A stretch of DNA of 64,000 nucleotides from Congzhengia minquanensis (GCF_014384785.1 NZ_JACRSU010000001.1:124001-188000), one strand, 5' to 3'; shown: positions 32,333 through 41,322, counted from the first letter of the stretch. Notes: generated by a model from the letters alone, not told the origin. Program-made: numbers and translations.

Positions 32333-33701
32333 TCCCTTGGACAATGTGGAGGTTGATTTAAAATCTGGCCATAAGTATGCCCTCCGTGACATAAAAAAAG
32401 GCGAAAATATTATAAAATACGGCTTTCCCATTGGTCACGCAACGTTGGACATAAAAAAAGGAGACCATGTACACAGCCATAATTTAAAGACAAACCTTTC
32501 CGGCAATTTGTCCTATACATACCGCCCCAACAAACCAGACATTCCCAAAGTGACTTCAGACCGAACCTTTTTGGGTTACCGGCGTGAAAACGGCGATGTG
32601 GGAATTAGAAACGATATTTGGATTGTGAGCACCGTAGGCTGTGTGAACAAGGTGGCAGAAGAGCTGGCACGTAAAACAGGCGCAAAGCACTTCCCTCATC
32701 CCTTTGGCTGTTCCCAGTTGGGAGACGACCAGTCGGTAACGCAAAAAATATTAAGCGGCATGGTGCACCACCCCAACGCAGGCGGTGTTTTGGTATTAGG
32801 GCTTGGCTGTGAAAACAACAACATTGACGAAATGAAAAAAGTGTTGGGTGAAATTAACCCCAACCGCGTGAAATTTTTAAATGCTCAGGACTTTGATGAC
32901 GAAATCTCCGAAGGAATTCGGCTGATTAACGAACTGAAAGCCCATGCGGCAAAAACGCAACGCACGCCTGTTTTGGTCAGCAAACTCAAAGTGGGCTTAA
33001 AGTGCGGCGGCAGCGACGGACTTTCCGGCATTACGGCAAATCCGCTGGTGGGAAGCTTTTCCGACAAGCTGATTTCCATGGGGGGAACAACGGTTTTAAC
33101 CGAGGTTCCCGAAATGTTCGGCGCGGAAACACTTTTGATGGAGCGGGCTGAAAATGAAGCTGTTTTTCAAAAAACAGTGAACCTGATTAACGAATTTAAA
33201 AATTATTTTACCCGGCACAACCAGGTAATTTATGAAAATCCATCCCCAGGAAACAAAGCCGGCGGCATTACAACCTTGGAAGAAAAGTCGTTAGGCTGTG
33301 TGCAGAAAGGCGGAAAGTCCACAGTGGTAGACGTTTTAAATTTTGGCGACACACTGCAAAAAAGCGGCTTAAATCTCTTAAACGGGCCGGGCAACGACAT
33401 TGTGGCTATCACCAACTTAATGGCGGCAGGCGTACACATGATTTTGTTTACAACAGGCCGGGGCACGCCGGTTGGCAGTGCGGTGCCAACGGTAAAAATT
33501 TCCACCAACCAGACTCTGTTCGATAAAAAATCCCGCTGGATTGATTTTAACGCCGCACCGCTTGTTGACGGTATTTCTATGGAGGATTTGACCAATTCGC
33601 TTTTAGATTTCTGTTTTGAAGTTGCCAGCGGCACGCTGACAAAAAATGAGGAACATGGCTATGAGGAAATCTCTATTTTCAAAGACGGCGTAACGCTTTA
33701 A
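32322..33701 (+). CDS. uxaA: Altronate dehydratase
   Basis: A 459-residue UxaA that converts D-altronate to 2-keto-3-deoxygluconate. The small N-terminal SAF domain (to about residue 75, GHKYALRDIKKGENIIKYG and THSHNLKT-like VHSHNLKT) precedes the catalytic part with YRRENGDVGIRNDIWIVSTVGCVNK, HPFGCSQLGDD and KCGGSDGLSGITANPLVG. The length is slightly under the usual 490. It ends the operon, with a 20-bp terminator stem right after it. Confidence 0.95.
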   Translation: MIINPLDNVEVDLKSGHKYALRDIKKGENIIKYGFPIGHATLDIKKGDHVHSHNLKTNLSGNLSYTYRPNKPDIPKVTSDRTFLGYRRENGDVGIRNDIWIVSTVGCVNKVAEELARKTGAKHFPHPFGCSQLGDDQSVTQKILSGMVHHPNAGGVLVLGLGCENNNIDEMKKVLGEINPNRVKFLNAQDFDDEISEGIRLINELKAHAAKTQRTPVLVSKLKVGLKCGGSDGLSGITANPLVGSFSDKLISMGGTTVLTEVPEMFGAETLLMERAENEAVFQKTVNLINEFKNYFTRHNQVIYENPSPGNKAGGITTLEEKSLGCVQKGGKSTVVDVLNFGDTLQKSGLNLLNGPGNDIVAITNLMAAGVHMILFTTGRGTPVGSAVPTVKISTNQTLFDKKSRWIDFNAAPLVDGISMEDLTNSLLDFCFEVASGTLTKNEEHGYEEISIFKDGVTL

Positions 33702-33706
33702 TGAAC

Positions 33707-33754
33707 AAAACGGATTGAAGCCATACTTATCGTATGGCTTCAATCCGTTTTTTA
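33707..33754. terminator. Bidirectional terminator between uxaA and the sialidase-fold gene
   Basis: Perfect 20-bp stem (33707-33726 with 33732-33751) around loop TTATC, with T runs at the plus end and four A/T at the other. It ends both convergent operons and touches the stop codon of the minus-strand gene. Confidence 0.9.
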
Positions 33755-35116
33755 AATAGCTCCTAAATTAAAATACAAAATATAATTTGAGTCGTGAAAA
33801 GAATGTGCGTTGTTAAAGGCCGAACGCACAGAAACCGAAAGACCGCTTTCATCAAACAGATATGCTGGATATTGAAACCCAACCAGCTGCGGGTCGTCAT
33901 CTTTTCTGTTCACAATGTTGCGGACACGTTCCCAGTTTTCAAGGTCTTCGGAACGAAAAACAGCCAAAACATTCCGGCAGCTCCAGCAATCACATTTTTG
34001 TCCATCTTCTTTTATGTTTGAAATCAAATAATAAATGCCGTCTTGGCTAAAAAGCCGAAACATAGAATTTGTTACCGGCATTGTTGCAATACTGTGAAAT
34101 TCTAACGGTGCATCAGGATGTTCGGCATCTACCTTTAGCTTTAGCGCCTTACCTGTATCCCAACGCAAATAATTATACATTGTTTGGTCCGGCGCAAGGA
34201 TAATATTTCCCTCCATTGTGTCGCCCTGCGTTTGCGCTTCTTCTCTCCATTTTCCTTCAAAGGGCAAAAAGCCTGTGCACAACCAGTTTTCCGGAACCAT
34301 CAAATCTTCATTTTCATCAATTGAAAGAACCGCAGGCAAATGCGAGCCCATGTCCCAGCTTCCATATTCACATGTGGTGTAAAGCCTTCCCTGAAAGGGC
34401 ACCATTTGCATTGGCGCGCGGTGCATTCCCCCATTGTCGCAAAGCTTACTGGAACCATAAAATATGGTAACGGGCGCAGACCATTGCTTGCCCCCGTCGT
34501 CTGACGCGGCAATCTGGAGGTTTCCATATTCTGTGGAAAGCCCTAATATATACAGTCTTCCCCTGTGACAAAAAAGCGAACCCCAATAAAAGGGATATAA
34601 ATCGGTAAGGTAGCGCCAGGTTTTTCCGTTATCCGTTGAACGAAACAGCAGGGTTAGGTTTTGCCCCATTGCTGTTCCAAACAAATCCATTCCGGCAACA
34701 ATGGTTCCGTCTTCTAGCCGTACCAGGGACGGGCTGCAAAGATACCGCCCACTGAAGCTGTAGGCACTGTCCTCCGGGTGAAGATAATTGATTACAACAG
34801 CGCCCTCGGGAACAGCTCCGGTGCGCACCAAACGGATTTTACTTTCCGCCGCATTTTCTTCAGTTACCTTGCATTCATAATCGATGTTCTGCTCTAAATG
34901 TTCAATGCGCATACACCTATTCTTCGCTTTCACGCTTGCCCATTCGCTTTCGCCGCACTTTCTGTATAAAACCTGGTTTTCCGCTCCCTTCGCCAAAAAT
35001 TCCAGTTCAAACCCGTCTGCAAACGGCGCGAGGCGGCAAATGTACGGTTTATCCGCTTCATCCATGCGATTGAGCGGTATATAGGGTCTGTGATGTAATT
35101 TGTTGCTGCCTTTCAT
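33752..35116 (-). CDS. Intracellular sialidase-fold (BNR beta-propeller) protein
   Basis: A 454-residue protein without signal peptide. Residues 1-100 resemble a fibronectin III-like or small beta domain; residues 110-454 form a likely beta-propeller with Asp-box motifs STDNGKTW (160-167), SDDGGKQW (205-212) and a degenerate FRSEDLENW near 398. Such folds occur in sialidases (GH33) and other exo-glycosidases, and also in enzymes on uronic acids. I cannot place the catalytic Tyr/Glu or Arg triad confidently, so the substrate is unknown. The start overlaps the aldolase stop as ATGA, with AAAGGGG upstream, so the two are coupled. The pectin context suggests a uronide substrate rather than sialic acid. 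Confidence 0.82.
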   Translation of the reverse strand: MKGSNKLHHRPYIPLNRMDEADKPYICRLAPFADGFELEFLAKGAENQVLYRKCGESEWASVKAKNRCMRIEHLEQNIDYECKVTEENAAESKIRLVRTGAVPEGAVVINYLHPEDSAYSFSGRYLCSPSLVRLEDGTIVAGMDLFGTAMGQNLTLLFRSTDNGKTWRYLTDLYPFYWGSLFCHRGRLYILGLSTEYGNLQIAASDDGGKQWSAPVTIFYGSSKLCDNGGMHRAPMQMVPFQGRLYTTCEYGSWDMGSHLPAVLSIDENEDLMVPENWLCTGFLPFEGKWREEAQTQGDTMEGNIILAPDQTMYNYLRWDTGKALKLKVDAEHPDAPLEFHSIATMPVTNSMFRLFSQDGIYYLISNIKEDGQKCDCWSCRNVLAVFRSEDLENWERVRNIVNRKDDDPQLVGFQYPAYLFDESGLSVSVRSAFNNAHSFHDSNYILYFNLGAI

Positions 35117-35895
35117 TGTATATCCCCTTTCTGCAAACGCTTTATCGTTTTCAGCGTCTCAGCTGCATTTTTTAAAATATATTCATAGTCTGCCCCGGTT
35201 GAAATCATGTTAATTCCCATTTCGTGATAGCGCTTTAATATCTTTGGTGCAGTTGAAAAAGTAGACACACCCACTGTTTTTTTCTGTTTGGCAAAGGCAG
35301 CAATGCTCTTTTTGGCAAGCGTCAGAGTTTGTTTGCCAAAAATGTTGCCCAGGTCCCCAATGGAACCGGAAAGGTCGTGCATGCCAAGTACGCAACCGTC
35401 AAGATACGGCAATTTCGCAATTTCCTCAGCCTCCTCCGCTGCGCTTTTCTGTTCAATTTGAATAAACCTGCAAAGGCTGTTTAAATGTCCCGCACCGTAG
35501 TATTCCGCTTCACTATCAAGCCCGTAACGAACAGCGCCCCGCGGACCGCAACCACGCTTGCCGTATGGCGGATACAGCGTCCACGACAAGAGTTCCTTTA
35601 CATGGGTGCAATTTTCCGTCATTGGAAATACAATACCATCGATCCCCATTTCCAGTACCCGTTTGGTTGCAGTAAGGTCGTTTACAGGAACGCGCACAAA
35701 TAAGGGCGTTCCCCCGGCCCGGGCGGCCAGCAGATGCGCATGCACCTGGTCGCAGGAGAGCCTTGTGTGTTCCATATCCACCCATAAAAAGTCATATCCG
35801 AGCTGTGCTTCCATCTCCGTTACTGTTGGGTCTGACAAGTTTATATGCGTCCCGCAGATTGGCAGGCATTTTGCAACTTTTTCTTTTATGTTCAT
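35113..35895 (-). CDS. HpcH/HpaI-family class II aldolase
   Basis: A 260-residue aldolase of the HpcH/HpaI (citrate lyase beta-like) family. Family landmarks are GYDFLWVDMEHT near residue 33, FVRVPVNDLTATKRVLEMGIDGIVFPM near 66, and PPYGKRGCGPRGAVRYG near 108. Members cleave 2-keto-3-deoxy acids to pyruvate and an aldehyde, using a divalent metal. Next to uxaA, cleavage of 2-keto-3-deoxygluconate or a related keto-deoxy acid is plausible. First gene of a two-gene operon with the sialidase-fold gene. Confidence 0.88.
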   Translation of the reverse strand: MNIKEKVAKCLPICGTHINLSDPTVTEMEAQLGYDFLWVDMEHTRLSCDQVHAHLLAARAGGTPLFVRVPVNDLTATKRVLEMGIDGIVFPMTENCTHVKELLSWTLYPPYGKRGCGPRGAVRYGLDSEAEYYGAGHLNSLCRFIQIEQKSAAEEAEEIAKLPYLDGCVLGMHDLSGSIGDLGNIFGKQTLTLAKKSIAAFAKQKKTVGVSTFSTAPKILKRYHEMGINMISTGADYEYILKNAAETLKTIKRLQKGDIQ

Positions 35896-35977
35896 GTTAA
35901 AAATCCTTTCTTGTTGCTTTTTTTATATTTTTATATTATAATAAATATAACGAATATTCAAGAAAGGGATGCGACAT

Positions 35978-36010
35978 ATGTTTCTTGTTCGTGTCGTTTT
36001 TGTGCAATGA
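35978..36010 (+). CDS. Ten-codon leader ORF coupled to the AraC regulator
   Basis: ATG at 35978 with AAAGG nine bases upstream encodes MFLVRVVFVQ and stops at TGA (36008-36010), overlapping the regulator's ATG at 36007 as ATGA. The regulator's own ATG has no ribosome site, so translation may depend on this mini-ORF. Confidence 0.45.
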   Translation: MFLVRVVFVQ

Positions 36011-36876
36011 GAAACTTTCAGTCCGATCATGAGTTTTATATTCTGCGTTCCGAAAAAGACGGCTTAAAATGTGAATATATGCTCCAGCGGGGTTTTTCCG
36101 AAGGGGTTGCTCACAGCCGCATCTACCATTCCCACTCCGTTTTCGAAATTTTTTTCGTCGTTTCGGGCCTTGTTCGTCTTTTCATTCAGGAACATGATGT
36201 AACACTTTTGCCTGGGGATATCCTAATTATTCCGCCCAACTGCGTCCATTTTGTTTTCGCAGATACGTCCTCTTTAAAAAGAAGCTTTCGTTTTCTCTTT
36301 TCCGCCGCAGAGGAAAACTGTGCCGCCGGCTCCCTTTTTTCTGAATTTTCCTCGTTTTTCAGCTCCATAAAGGACTATTACATTGTAAACGCTCCGGATA
36401 TTTATCATTCCTACATAGAGCCTGCAATCCGCAACTTTCACAACGGCTTGCCGGACGATACTGTTGAACCTCTGCTTCTGCTTGCACTGACGCACATTGC
36501 AAGACAAAATCATGTTAACAAAACCGATGGAACAAAAAACTGGTCTGACAGCCACAGCATTATTATCATTGAAGAGTTTTTAAACAGTAACTATCATGCG
36601 CCATTAAAGCTTTGCGATATCGCGGCGCTTCTCCATTTAAGTTGCCGCCAAACAGAACGTGTGATAAAAAAATTGTTCCACACCACATTCTGCGGACTTG
36701 TTACACAAAAACGTCTTACAATTGCGAAATATATGCTGAAAGAAACGGATATTCCAATTTATAAAATTTCCGAAATGGTGGGATTTTCCAATCAGAGTTA
36801 TTTCTTTCGTAAATTCCGTGCATCGGAACATGACACTCCAAACAACTACCGCAGAACAAAAAAGGCCGTGCGTTAA
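36007..36876 (+). CDS. AraC-family regulator, divergent from the aldolase operon
   Basis: A 289-residue regulator. The N-terminal cupin sensor (SRIYHSHSVFEIFFVVSGLV, then LLPGDILIIPPNCVHFV) is followed by a C-terminal AraC DNA-binding domain (APLKLCDIAALLHLSCRQTERVIKKLF and KISEMVGFSNQSYFFRKFRASE, patterns). The start is set at the ATG 36007, MRNFQSDHEF; the frame extends upstream but the added residues run into AT-rich promoter sequence. Divergent from the aldolase and sialidase-fold genes and convergent with GH88, it probably controls the uronate genes. Confidence 0.9.
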   Translation: MRNFQSDHEFYILRSEKDGLKCEYMLQRGFSEGVAHSRIYHSHSVFEIFFVVSGLVRLFIQEHDVTLLPGDILIIPPNCVHFVFADTSSLKRSFRFLFSAAEENCAAGSLFSEFSSFFSSIKDYYIVNAPDIYHSYIEPAIRNFHNGLPDDTVEPLLLLALTHIARQNHVNKTDGTKNWSDSHSIIIIEEFLNSNYHAPLKLCDIAALLHLSCRQTERVIKKLFHTTFCGLVTQKRLTIAKYMLKETDIPIYKISEMVGFSNQSYFFRKFRASEHDTPNNYRRTKKAVR

Positions 36877-36891
36877 CCGCACAGCCTTTTT
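36858..36891. terminator. Bidirectional terminator between AraC and GH88 genes
   Basis: Stem AAAAAGGC.GTGCG/CGCAC.GCCTTTTT around loop TTAAC, overlapping the AraC stop codon; T runs on both strands. Confidence 0.8.
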
Positions 36892-36916
36892 AATAGAGCC
36901 TTTTAAGCCCCGCCCT

Positions 36917-38116
36917 TTACCAATATGCTTTTATTTTGTTCTTCGTAATCATTCTCGCCAAAGCTTCCATGTAGAAATAATCGCCCCATATGTTGCACTC
37001 GTCCACCCCGCCGTTGTGCGGTTTGGAATAGGTAGCATGTAGCAAAAGGCCGTTAGATTCCGGAATGTCTTTCGTCAGGTAGTTGTCTATTAACGAATTC
37101 ATAATGTGGTTTGCCGCGCTCAGATAGGTTGCACGCTGGCTTTCATCATTTAACACCTCCGCCGCCTCAAGCAGTCCACAGACCGCGATTGCTGCCGACG
37201 AGCTGTCCCGCGGCTCGCTGCCTTCGGTAAAATATAAATCCCAATAGGCCACATAGTCGTCGGGCAGTCTGTTTAAATAATAGTTGGCAACCGGCACAAA
37301 CAGCTCCTCTGCCTTTCTGTTCTTTTTATACATATGCGTCAGCATCAGCCCGTAAATGCCCCAGGCCTGCCCACGGGACCAGGTCGAGTCGTCGGAAAAG
37401 CCCTGGTGCGTCGCGCCGCACTTGGGCGCTCCGGTTTCTTTGTCAAAATAAAACGTATGATATGTAGATCCGTTGCTTCTAATAATATTGTCCGCTGTGG
37501 TGTTAAAGTGATGAAAGGCCATTTCATCATAAGAGGCATCGCCCGTCACTTCAGCCGCCCAATATAAAAGGGGAATATTCAGCATACAGTCGATGATCAA
37601 ACGGTAGGAGTCCTCCTCACCTACGTTGCCCCAAGCCTGAATAAATTTTCCCTTTTCACAATATCTGCTCACCAAGTGTTTTGCGGCAAGCAGAGCCGTA
37701 TTTTTGGCCTCAACATTGCCAGTCAGCTTATATGCCGCCACACAAGAGGGGGTGAACAAGAATCCCATGTCGTGGTGGTTCACTCCCAGCTTTTCCGTAA
37801 TCCGTTTGGTGTAGGTGGGAATTTGAGCAAGTGCGGTTTCCTTGTATGTTTCCTTCCCGGTAAGCTCATAGGCCAGCCAGAGAATTCCGCTCCAAAACCC
37901 TTCGTTCCAGCCATCGTTGTTTTCCATGGGAAAATAAACATTGTGTTCGCTGGCGTGGGACGGGAACATTGTGCGGAATGTTTTTAGATTTCCATCTATT
38001 TTTTTCAATGCCTCGTTTAAGGCGTAGTTTAACTTTTCCTTTGAAACTGTAAAGCCCGGCTCATATCTTTCAGGCTGCCGAATCTGTTCTGTTTGAACCA
38101 CTCTCGTCTCCCCCAT
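36917..38116 (-). CDS. GH88 unsaturated uronyl hydrolase
   Basis: A 399-residue (alpha/alpha)6-barrel of family GH88, which removes unsaturated uronic acids from the ends of oligosaccharides made by polysaccharide lyases. NHHDMGFLF carries Asp116 and LIIDCMLN carries Asp176, the likely catalytic pair by analogy with Bacillus UGL; DSTWSRGQAWGIYG (243-256) is the family signature. No signal peptide, so it acts inside the cell on imported oligomers. The ATG at 38116 has no ribosome site; a GTG five codons on (38099-38101) has GGGGAG at good spacing and may be the real start. It follows the Gld-type ABC operon by 12 bases. Confidence 0.9.
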   Translation of the reverse strand: MGETRVVQTEQIRQPERYEPGFTVSKEKLNYALNEALKKIDGNLKTFRTMFPSHASEHNVYFPMENNDGWNEGFWSGILWLAYELTGKETYKETALAQIPTYTKRITEKLGVNHHDMGFLFTPSCVAAYKLTGNVEAKNTALLAAKHLVSRYCEKGKFIQAWGNVGEEDSYRLIIDCMLNIPLLYWAAEVTGDASYDEMAFHHFNTTADNIIRSNGSTYHTFYFDKETGAPKCGATHQGFSDDSTWSRGQAWGIYGLMLTHMYKKNRKAEELFVPVANYYLNRLPDDYVAYWDLYFTEGSEPRDSSSAAIAVCGLLEAAEVLNDESQRATYLSAANHIMNSLIDNYLTKDIPESNGLLLHATYSKPHNGGVDECNIWGDYFYMEALARMITKNKIKAYW

Positions 38117-38128
38117 TTTAAAAGAATT

Positions 38129-39562
38129 TTATTTATACCGTCTTTTCATCCATACGACTAAGCCCCATACGCAAATGCCGACGGGAATGAACACCACCAG
38201 CACAATGAACCACGGCCAGAACTGAGAGTTCGGCATGGTTAAACTGCCCTGAGGAAGCTCTTTTGCGCGCACCGTAATGCCCGCTTCGCTCCCGCGCATC
38301 CAGTTGATGGAGTTTAGCAGCAAGTCCTCATTTGCAAACCTTGTGTCGCCGATGAGCGTGTCCATGGTATAACCGGAGCCGCTGACCAAAAGCTTGCCTG
38401 TGAATTCTTCTTCGTTTAAGGTATATGCTTTGCGGGTAGCGGCAACTAAAATATCAAACGTGCCGCTTTTATCGTCTGATGTTTGATTTTCGCCAATGGT
38501 TGCTACGTCTTTTAAATATGCGTTATTTGAGGTTTTTAAAACCGGGGTAATCTCTACCGTTCCCGGCTTGTCCCCTGCAATTTCAAGGCTGTTCGACGCA
38601 GAATAAAGCACGCTTCGTTTGCTGGTTTTAATCGGCGAAACAATTTCGCTGTCAGTAAGCTCTGCCAAAGCCATAATGCCGTATTTCGCGGCAGTCTCCT
38701 GGGCAGACTCCAATTTGTTCGACATGTCAACCACAACGCCATGGTTCCGCTTAATTGCCCACTCGTTGGCAAGATAGCTTTCCAGCCTGGGAAGCTCCGC
38801 ATTCGACGCCAGCGGGTCAAAATAAATTTGTACGTTGCCGCCCCGGTCTAAAAAGGCGTCTAATTTGTCAATTTCTTCTGCAGAAAAGTCGCCTGTGGGA
38901 GAATTAATGACCACCAGTGTTTTTTCGTCTGCTGGAATATCTTCTTTTAGCAGGTCGACAGACTTTATGTTATAGTTATACATTTTTAAAACGGACTCAA
39001 ATCCGGAATTTGTTTTTTCACCGTGGCCTGTGGTCATGGTAATGGAAGAAATTTTAAACCCGTCCACAAACGAGGCCAGTTTGTTCGTAATAATGCGCTC
39101 AATATTACTGGTGCCCTCGGTGGAAATGTAAGACGAAGCTTCCGCCGTGTCGAACTGGTCACCCTGGGCAAAAATCATGGCATAGTGGGGGTTGGAAATG
39201 GACTTAATCGCCTCAGAATAAGGCGCCAAATCTGTGGGGTTGTTGGCAAAGTCCACGGTTTCCATTTTAATTTTGTCGTTTCTCTGGGTATATTTTTCAA
39301 TAATGTCTGTGAGAAGCATCATATCTTCTGTGGTCTGACCGTTATACAGCACCACAATTTTTGTGTCATCCGTCACGCGGTCAACAATTTCTTTTGTTTC
39401 GTCGGTCAGCTCATAGATTTCATCCCGGGTCAGGCTCACTTTCAGCGGGATTTTGCTGTCAAACGCCACTAAAACCGCGTTTAACAAAACCGTCACGAGA
39501 ACGGCGCCAACTATGATAACAGAGGAGTTAATTAAGTATTTTATTTGTTTATTATTTTTCAT
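38129..39562 (-). CDS. GldG-family auxiliary protein of an ABC exporter
   Basis: About 477 residues with one TM helix near the N-terminus (NSSVIIVGAVLVTVLLNAVL) and one near the C-terminus (FWPWFIVLVVFIPVGICVWGL) flanking a large extracytoplasmic domain of the GldG/DUF4350-ABC_transp_aux type; SLTRDEIYELTDETKEIV and FDPLASNAELPRL are typical. It is the third gene of an ATPase-permease-GldG set. The ATG at 39560-39562 follows GGAGGTAGG. In Bacteroidetes GldAFG serves gliding; in Firmicutes its role is unknown. Confidence 0.9.
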   Translation of the reverse strand: MKNNKQIKYLINSSVIIVGAVLVTVLLNAVLVAFDSKIPLKVSLTRDEIYELTDETKEIVDRVTDDTKIVVLYNGQTTEDMMLLTDIIEKYTQRNDKIKMETVDFANNPTDLAPYSEAIKSISNPHYAMIFAQGDQFDTAEASSYISTEGTSNIERIITNKLASFVDGFKISSITMTTGHGEKTNSGFESVLKMYNYNIKSVDLLKEDIPADEKTLVVINSPTGDFSAEEIDKLDAFLDRGGNVQIYFDPLASNAELPRLESYLANEWAIKRNHGVVVDMSNKLESAQETAAKYGIMALAELTDSEIVSPIKTSKRSVLYSASNSLEIAGDKPGTVEITPVLKTSNNAYLKDVATIGENQTSDDKSGTFDILVAATRKAYTLNEEEFTGKLLVSGSGYTMDTLIGDTRFANEDLLLNSINWMRGSEAGITVRAKELPQGSLTMPNSQFWPWFIVLVVFIPVGICVWGLVVWMKRRYK

Positions 39563-39566
39563 TTTC

Positions 39567-40301
39567 CTACCTCCAGCGCCTTTTCTCAATCACCCGAATG
39601 GTGAGCAGAATAAACAGTGCGGTAATACTCAAAAAATACACCAGCGGAACAATGTTCAGTGTTCCGGCAGCAAAGTCGGAAAACCGGGCGTTAATATTTA
39701 GAAAATTCAAAACACCGTTTAAAAATGTTCCCAAAAAGGCAAATGCACCGTTAAACAGAGTGGTAAAATCAACCCTGATGCTTCCTGCAAAGGAGAGCAC
39801 GCCAACAAGCGCAAGGGTCGCAACCGCGGCAATTACCTGGCTTTGCGTAAGCGATGAAATGAACATTCCAATTGCGGTAAGCATTGCGCCATAGAGCAAA
39901 ACGCCGAAATATCCCACCAAAGACTGTGCCACCGCCGGGTTACCATAAAGCTTCATGAACACTAAATAAAGCAGCGTTGCGCCCACGGCAATTGCCAAAA
40001 CTGCAAGGCCGGACAAAAATTTTCCGAACACAATTTCCGACACTTTAACCGGAGACGTGAGCAGAAGCTGGTCGGTTTTGAGTTTACGTTCTTCCGAAAA
40101 CATTTTCATGGTTAACAGCGGAACAGCCACAATGAAAATGTAGCAGTTGCTCATGAAATATTTCGTCATGATTGTAGTTCCAAAATTAATATTGGTTCCG
40201 AAAAATACCAGGGAGGAAAACGCCAGAAATAGGCCCAAAAAGATGTAGCCCAGAGGCGACTTAAAGTAGGACTCAAACTCCCGTTTAAAGATTGCTTTCA
40301 T
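39567..40301 (-). CDS. ABC-2 type permease (GldF-like)
   Basis: A 244-residue membrane protein with six hydrophobic segments: MKAIFKREFESYFKSPLGYIFLGLFLAF at the start is typical of NosY/GldF-type ABC-2 permeases, followed by LTMKMFSEERKLKTDQLLLTSPV. The ATG at 40299-40301 follows AAGGAGG and overlaps the end of the ATPase gene by 17 bases, so the two are coupled. It forms the membrane channel of the exporter. Confidence 0.92.
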   Translation of the reverse strand: MKAIFKREFESYFKSPLGYIFLGLFLAFSSLVFFGTNINFGTTIMTKYFMSNCYIFIVAVPLLTMKMFSEERKLKTDQLLLTSPVKVSEIVFGKFLSGLAVLAIAVGATLLYLVFMKLYGNPAVAQSLVGYFGVLLYGAMLTAIGMFISSLTQSQVIAAVATLALVGVLSFAGSIRVDFTTLFNGAFAFLGTFLNGVLNFLNINARFSDFAAGTLNIVPLVYFLSITALFILLTIRVIEKRRWR

Positions 40302-41322
40302 CGCTGTCATCCTCCTTGTTTGTTTCTTTCTTTGCGGCAACAATTTCAATGCTGCTTTCGTCAATGTCTGCAAAGGAGGCAATATTTCTGTCCTTTGCGG
40401 TCACCTCCAGGAAAATGTCCTCTAACGACAAGTCCACAGCCTGCATGGATAAAATGGGCAGGTTTGCTTTTGCCAGGCCGTTAAAAATCAGCGGACGAAC
40501 GTCAACATCCGGCTCTGCCTCAACCAAAAAGTCGATTGAGCTTTTCTCTTTCCGGCCTAAAGATTTTACATATTTTACGCCGTGGACAGCGCCAATAATA
40601 TCTAAAACCGACCGCTCGTCGCCGGCGACCCGCAGACTGAATTTGTTTTCGTTTGACAGCGTTTTTGCCAAATTGTCCGGGCTGTCAATTGCGGCGATTT
40701 TGCCTTTGTTAATAATGACAACACGCTCGCACACCGCCTGCACCTCCTGCAAAATGTGGGAGGACAAAATTACCGTGTGGTGTTTTCCAAGTTTTCTGAT
40801 CACATCGCGGATTTCGATAATCTGCATGGGGTCAAGACCCACGGTAGGCTCGTCTAAAATTAAAACCTCTGGGTTTCCCACCATTGCCTGGGCTAAACCA
40901 ACCCTTTGTTTATACCCTTTCGAGAGGTTTGCAATGAGCCTGTCTGCCACGTCGGTAATTTTCACTGCGTTCATAATTTCTGCAAGGTGTTTTTTTCTGT
41001 CTGTTCCGCCAGCCTTTTTCAGGTCGAAAACGAAGTTTAAGTACTCGCGCACCGTCATGTCTGTGTAGAGCGGCGGCATTTCCGGTAAGTATCCGATTTT
41101 CTTTTTCGTTTCCACCGGATTGTCCAAAATGTCCAGTCCGTCAATTAATACCTCGCCGCTGGTAGCAGACAAATAGCCTGTTAAAATATTCATGGTTGTG
41201 GATTTTCCTGCACCGTTCGGTCCAAGCAGTCCTAAAATTTCGCCTTGCTTCACCGTGAAGGAAATATGGTCGACGGCCTTATTCTCGCCGTATTTTTTCA
41301 CCAAGTTTTTGATTTCGATCAT
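40285..41322 (-). CDS. ABC transporter ATP-binding protein (GldA-like)
   Basis: A 345-residue ATPase. Walker A GLLGPNGAGKST near residue 32, signature NLSKGYKQRVGLAQAM near 133, Walker B VLILDEPTVGLDP near 153, then a C-terminal domain of about 120 residues with an acidic tail. It drives the ABC-2 permease encoded next. The start ATG is preceded by AGGAGGT. A 12-bp inverted repeat lies in its leader. Confidence 0.94.
   Translation of the reverse strand: MIEIKNLVKKYGENKAVDHISFTVKQGEILGLLGPNGAGKSTTMNILTGYLSATSGEVLIDGLDILDNPVETKKKIGYLPEMPPLYTDMTVREYLNFVFDLKKAGGTDRKKHLAEIMNAVKITDVADRLIANLSKGYKQRVGLAQAMVGNPEVLILDEPTVGLDPMQIIEIRDVIRKLGKHHTVILSSHILQEVQAVCERVVIINKGKIAAIDSPDNLAKTLSNENKFSLRVAGDERSVLDIIGAVHGVKYVKSLGRKEKSSIDFLVEAEPDVDVRPLIFNGLAKANLPILSMQAVDLSLEDIFLEVTAKDRNIASFADIDESSIEIVAAKKETNKEDDSDESNL

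Noticed and set aside
35906..35968. Inverted repeat CCTTTCTTG/CAAGAAAGG between the aldolase and AraC genes
   Set aside because: Each arm is simply the ribosome site of one of the two divergent reading frames.
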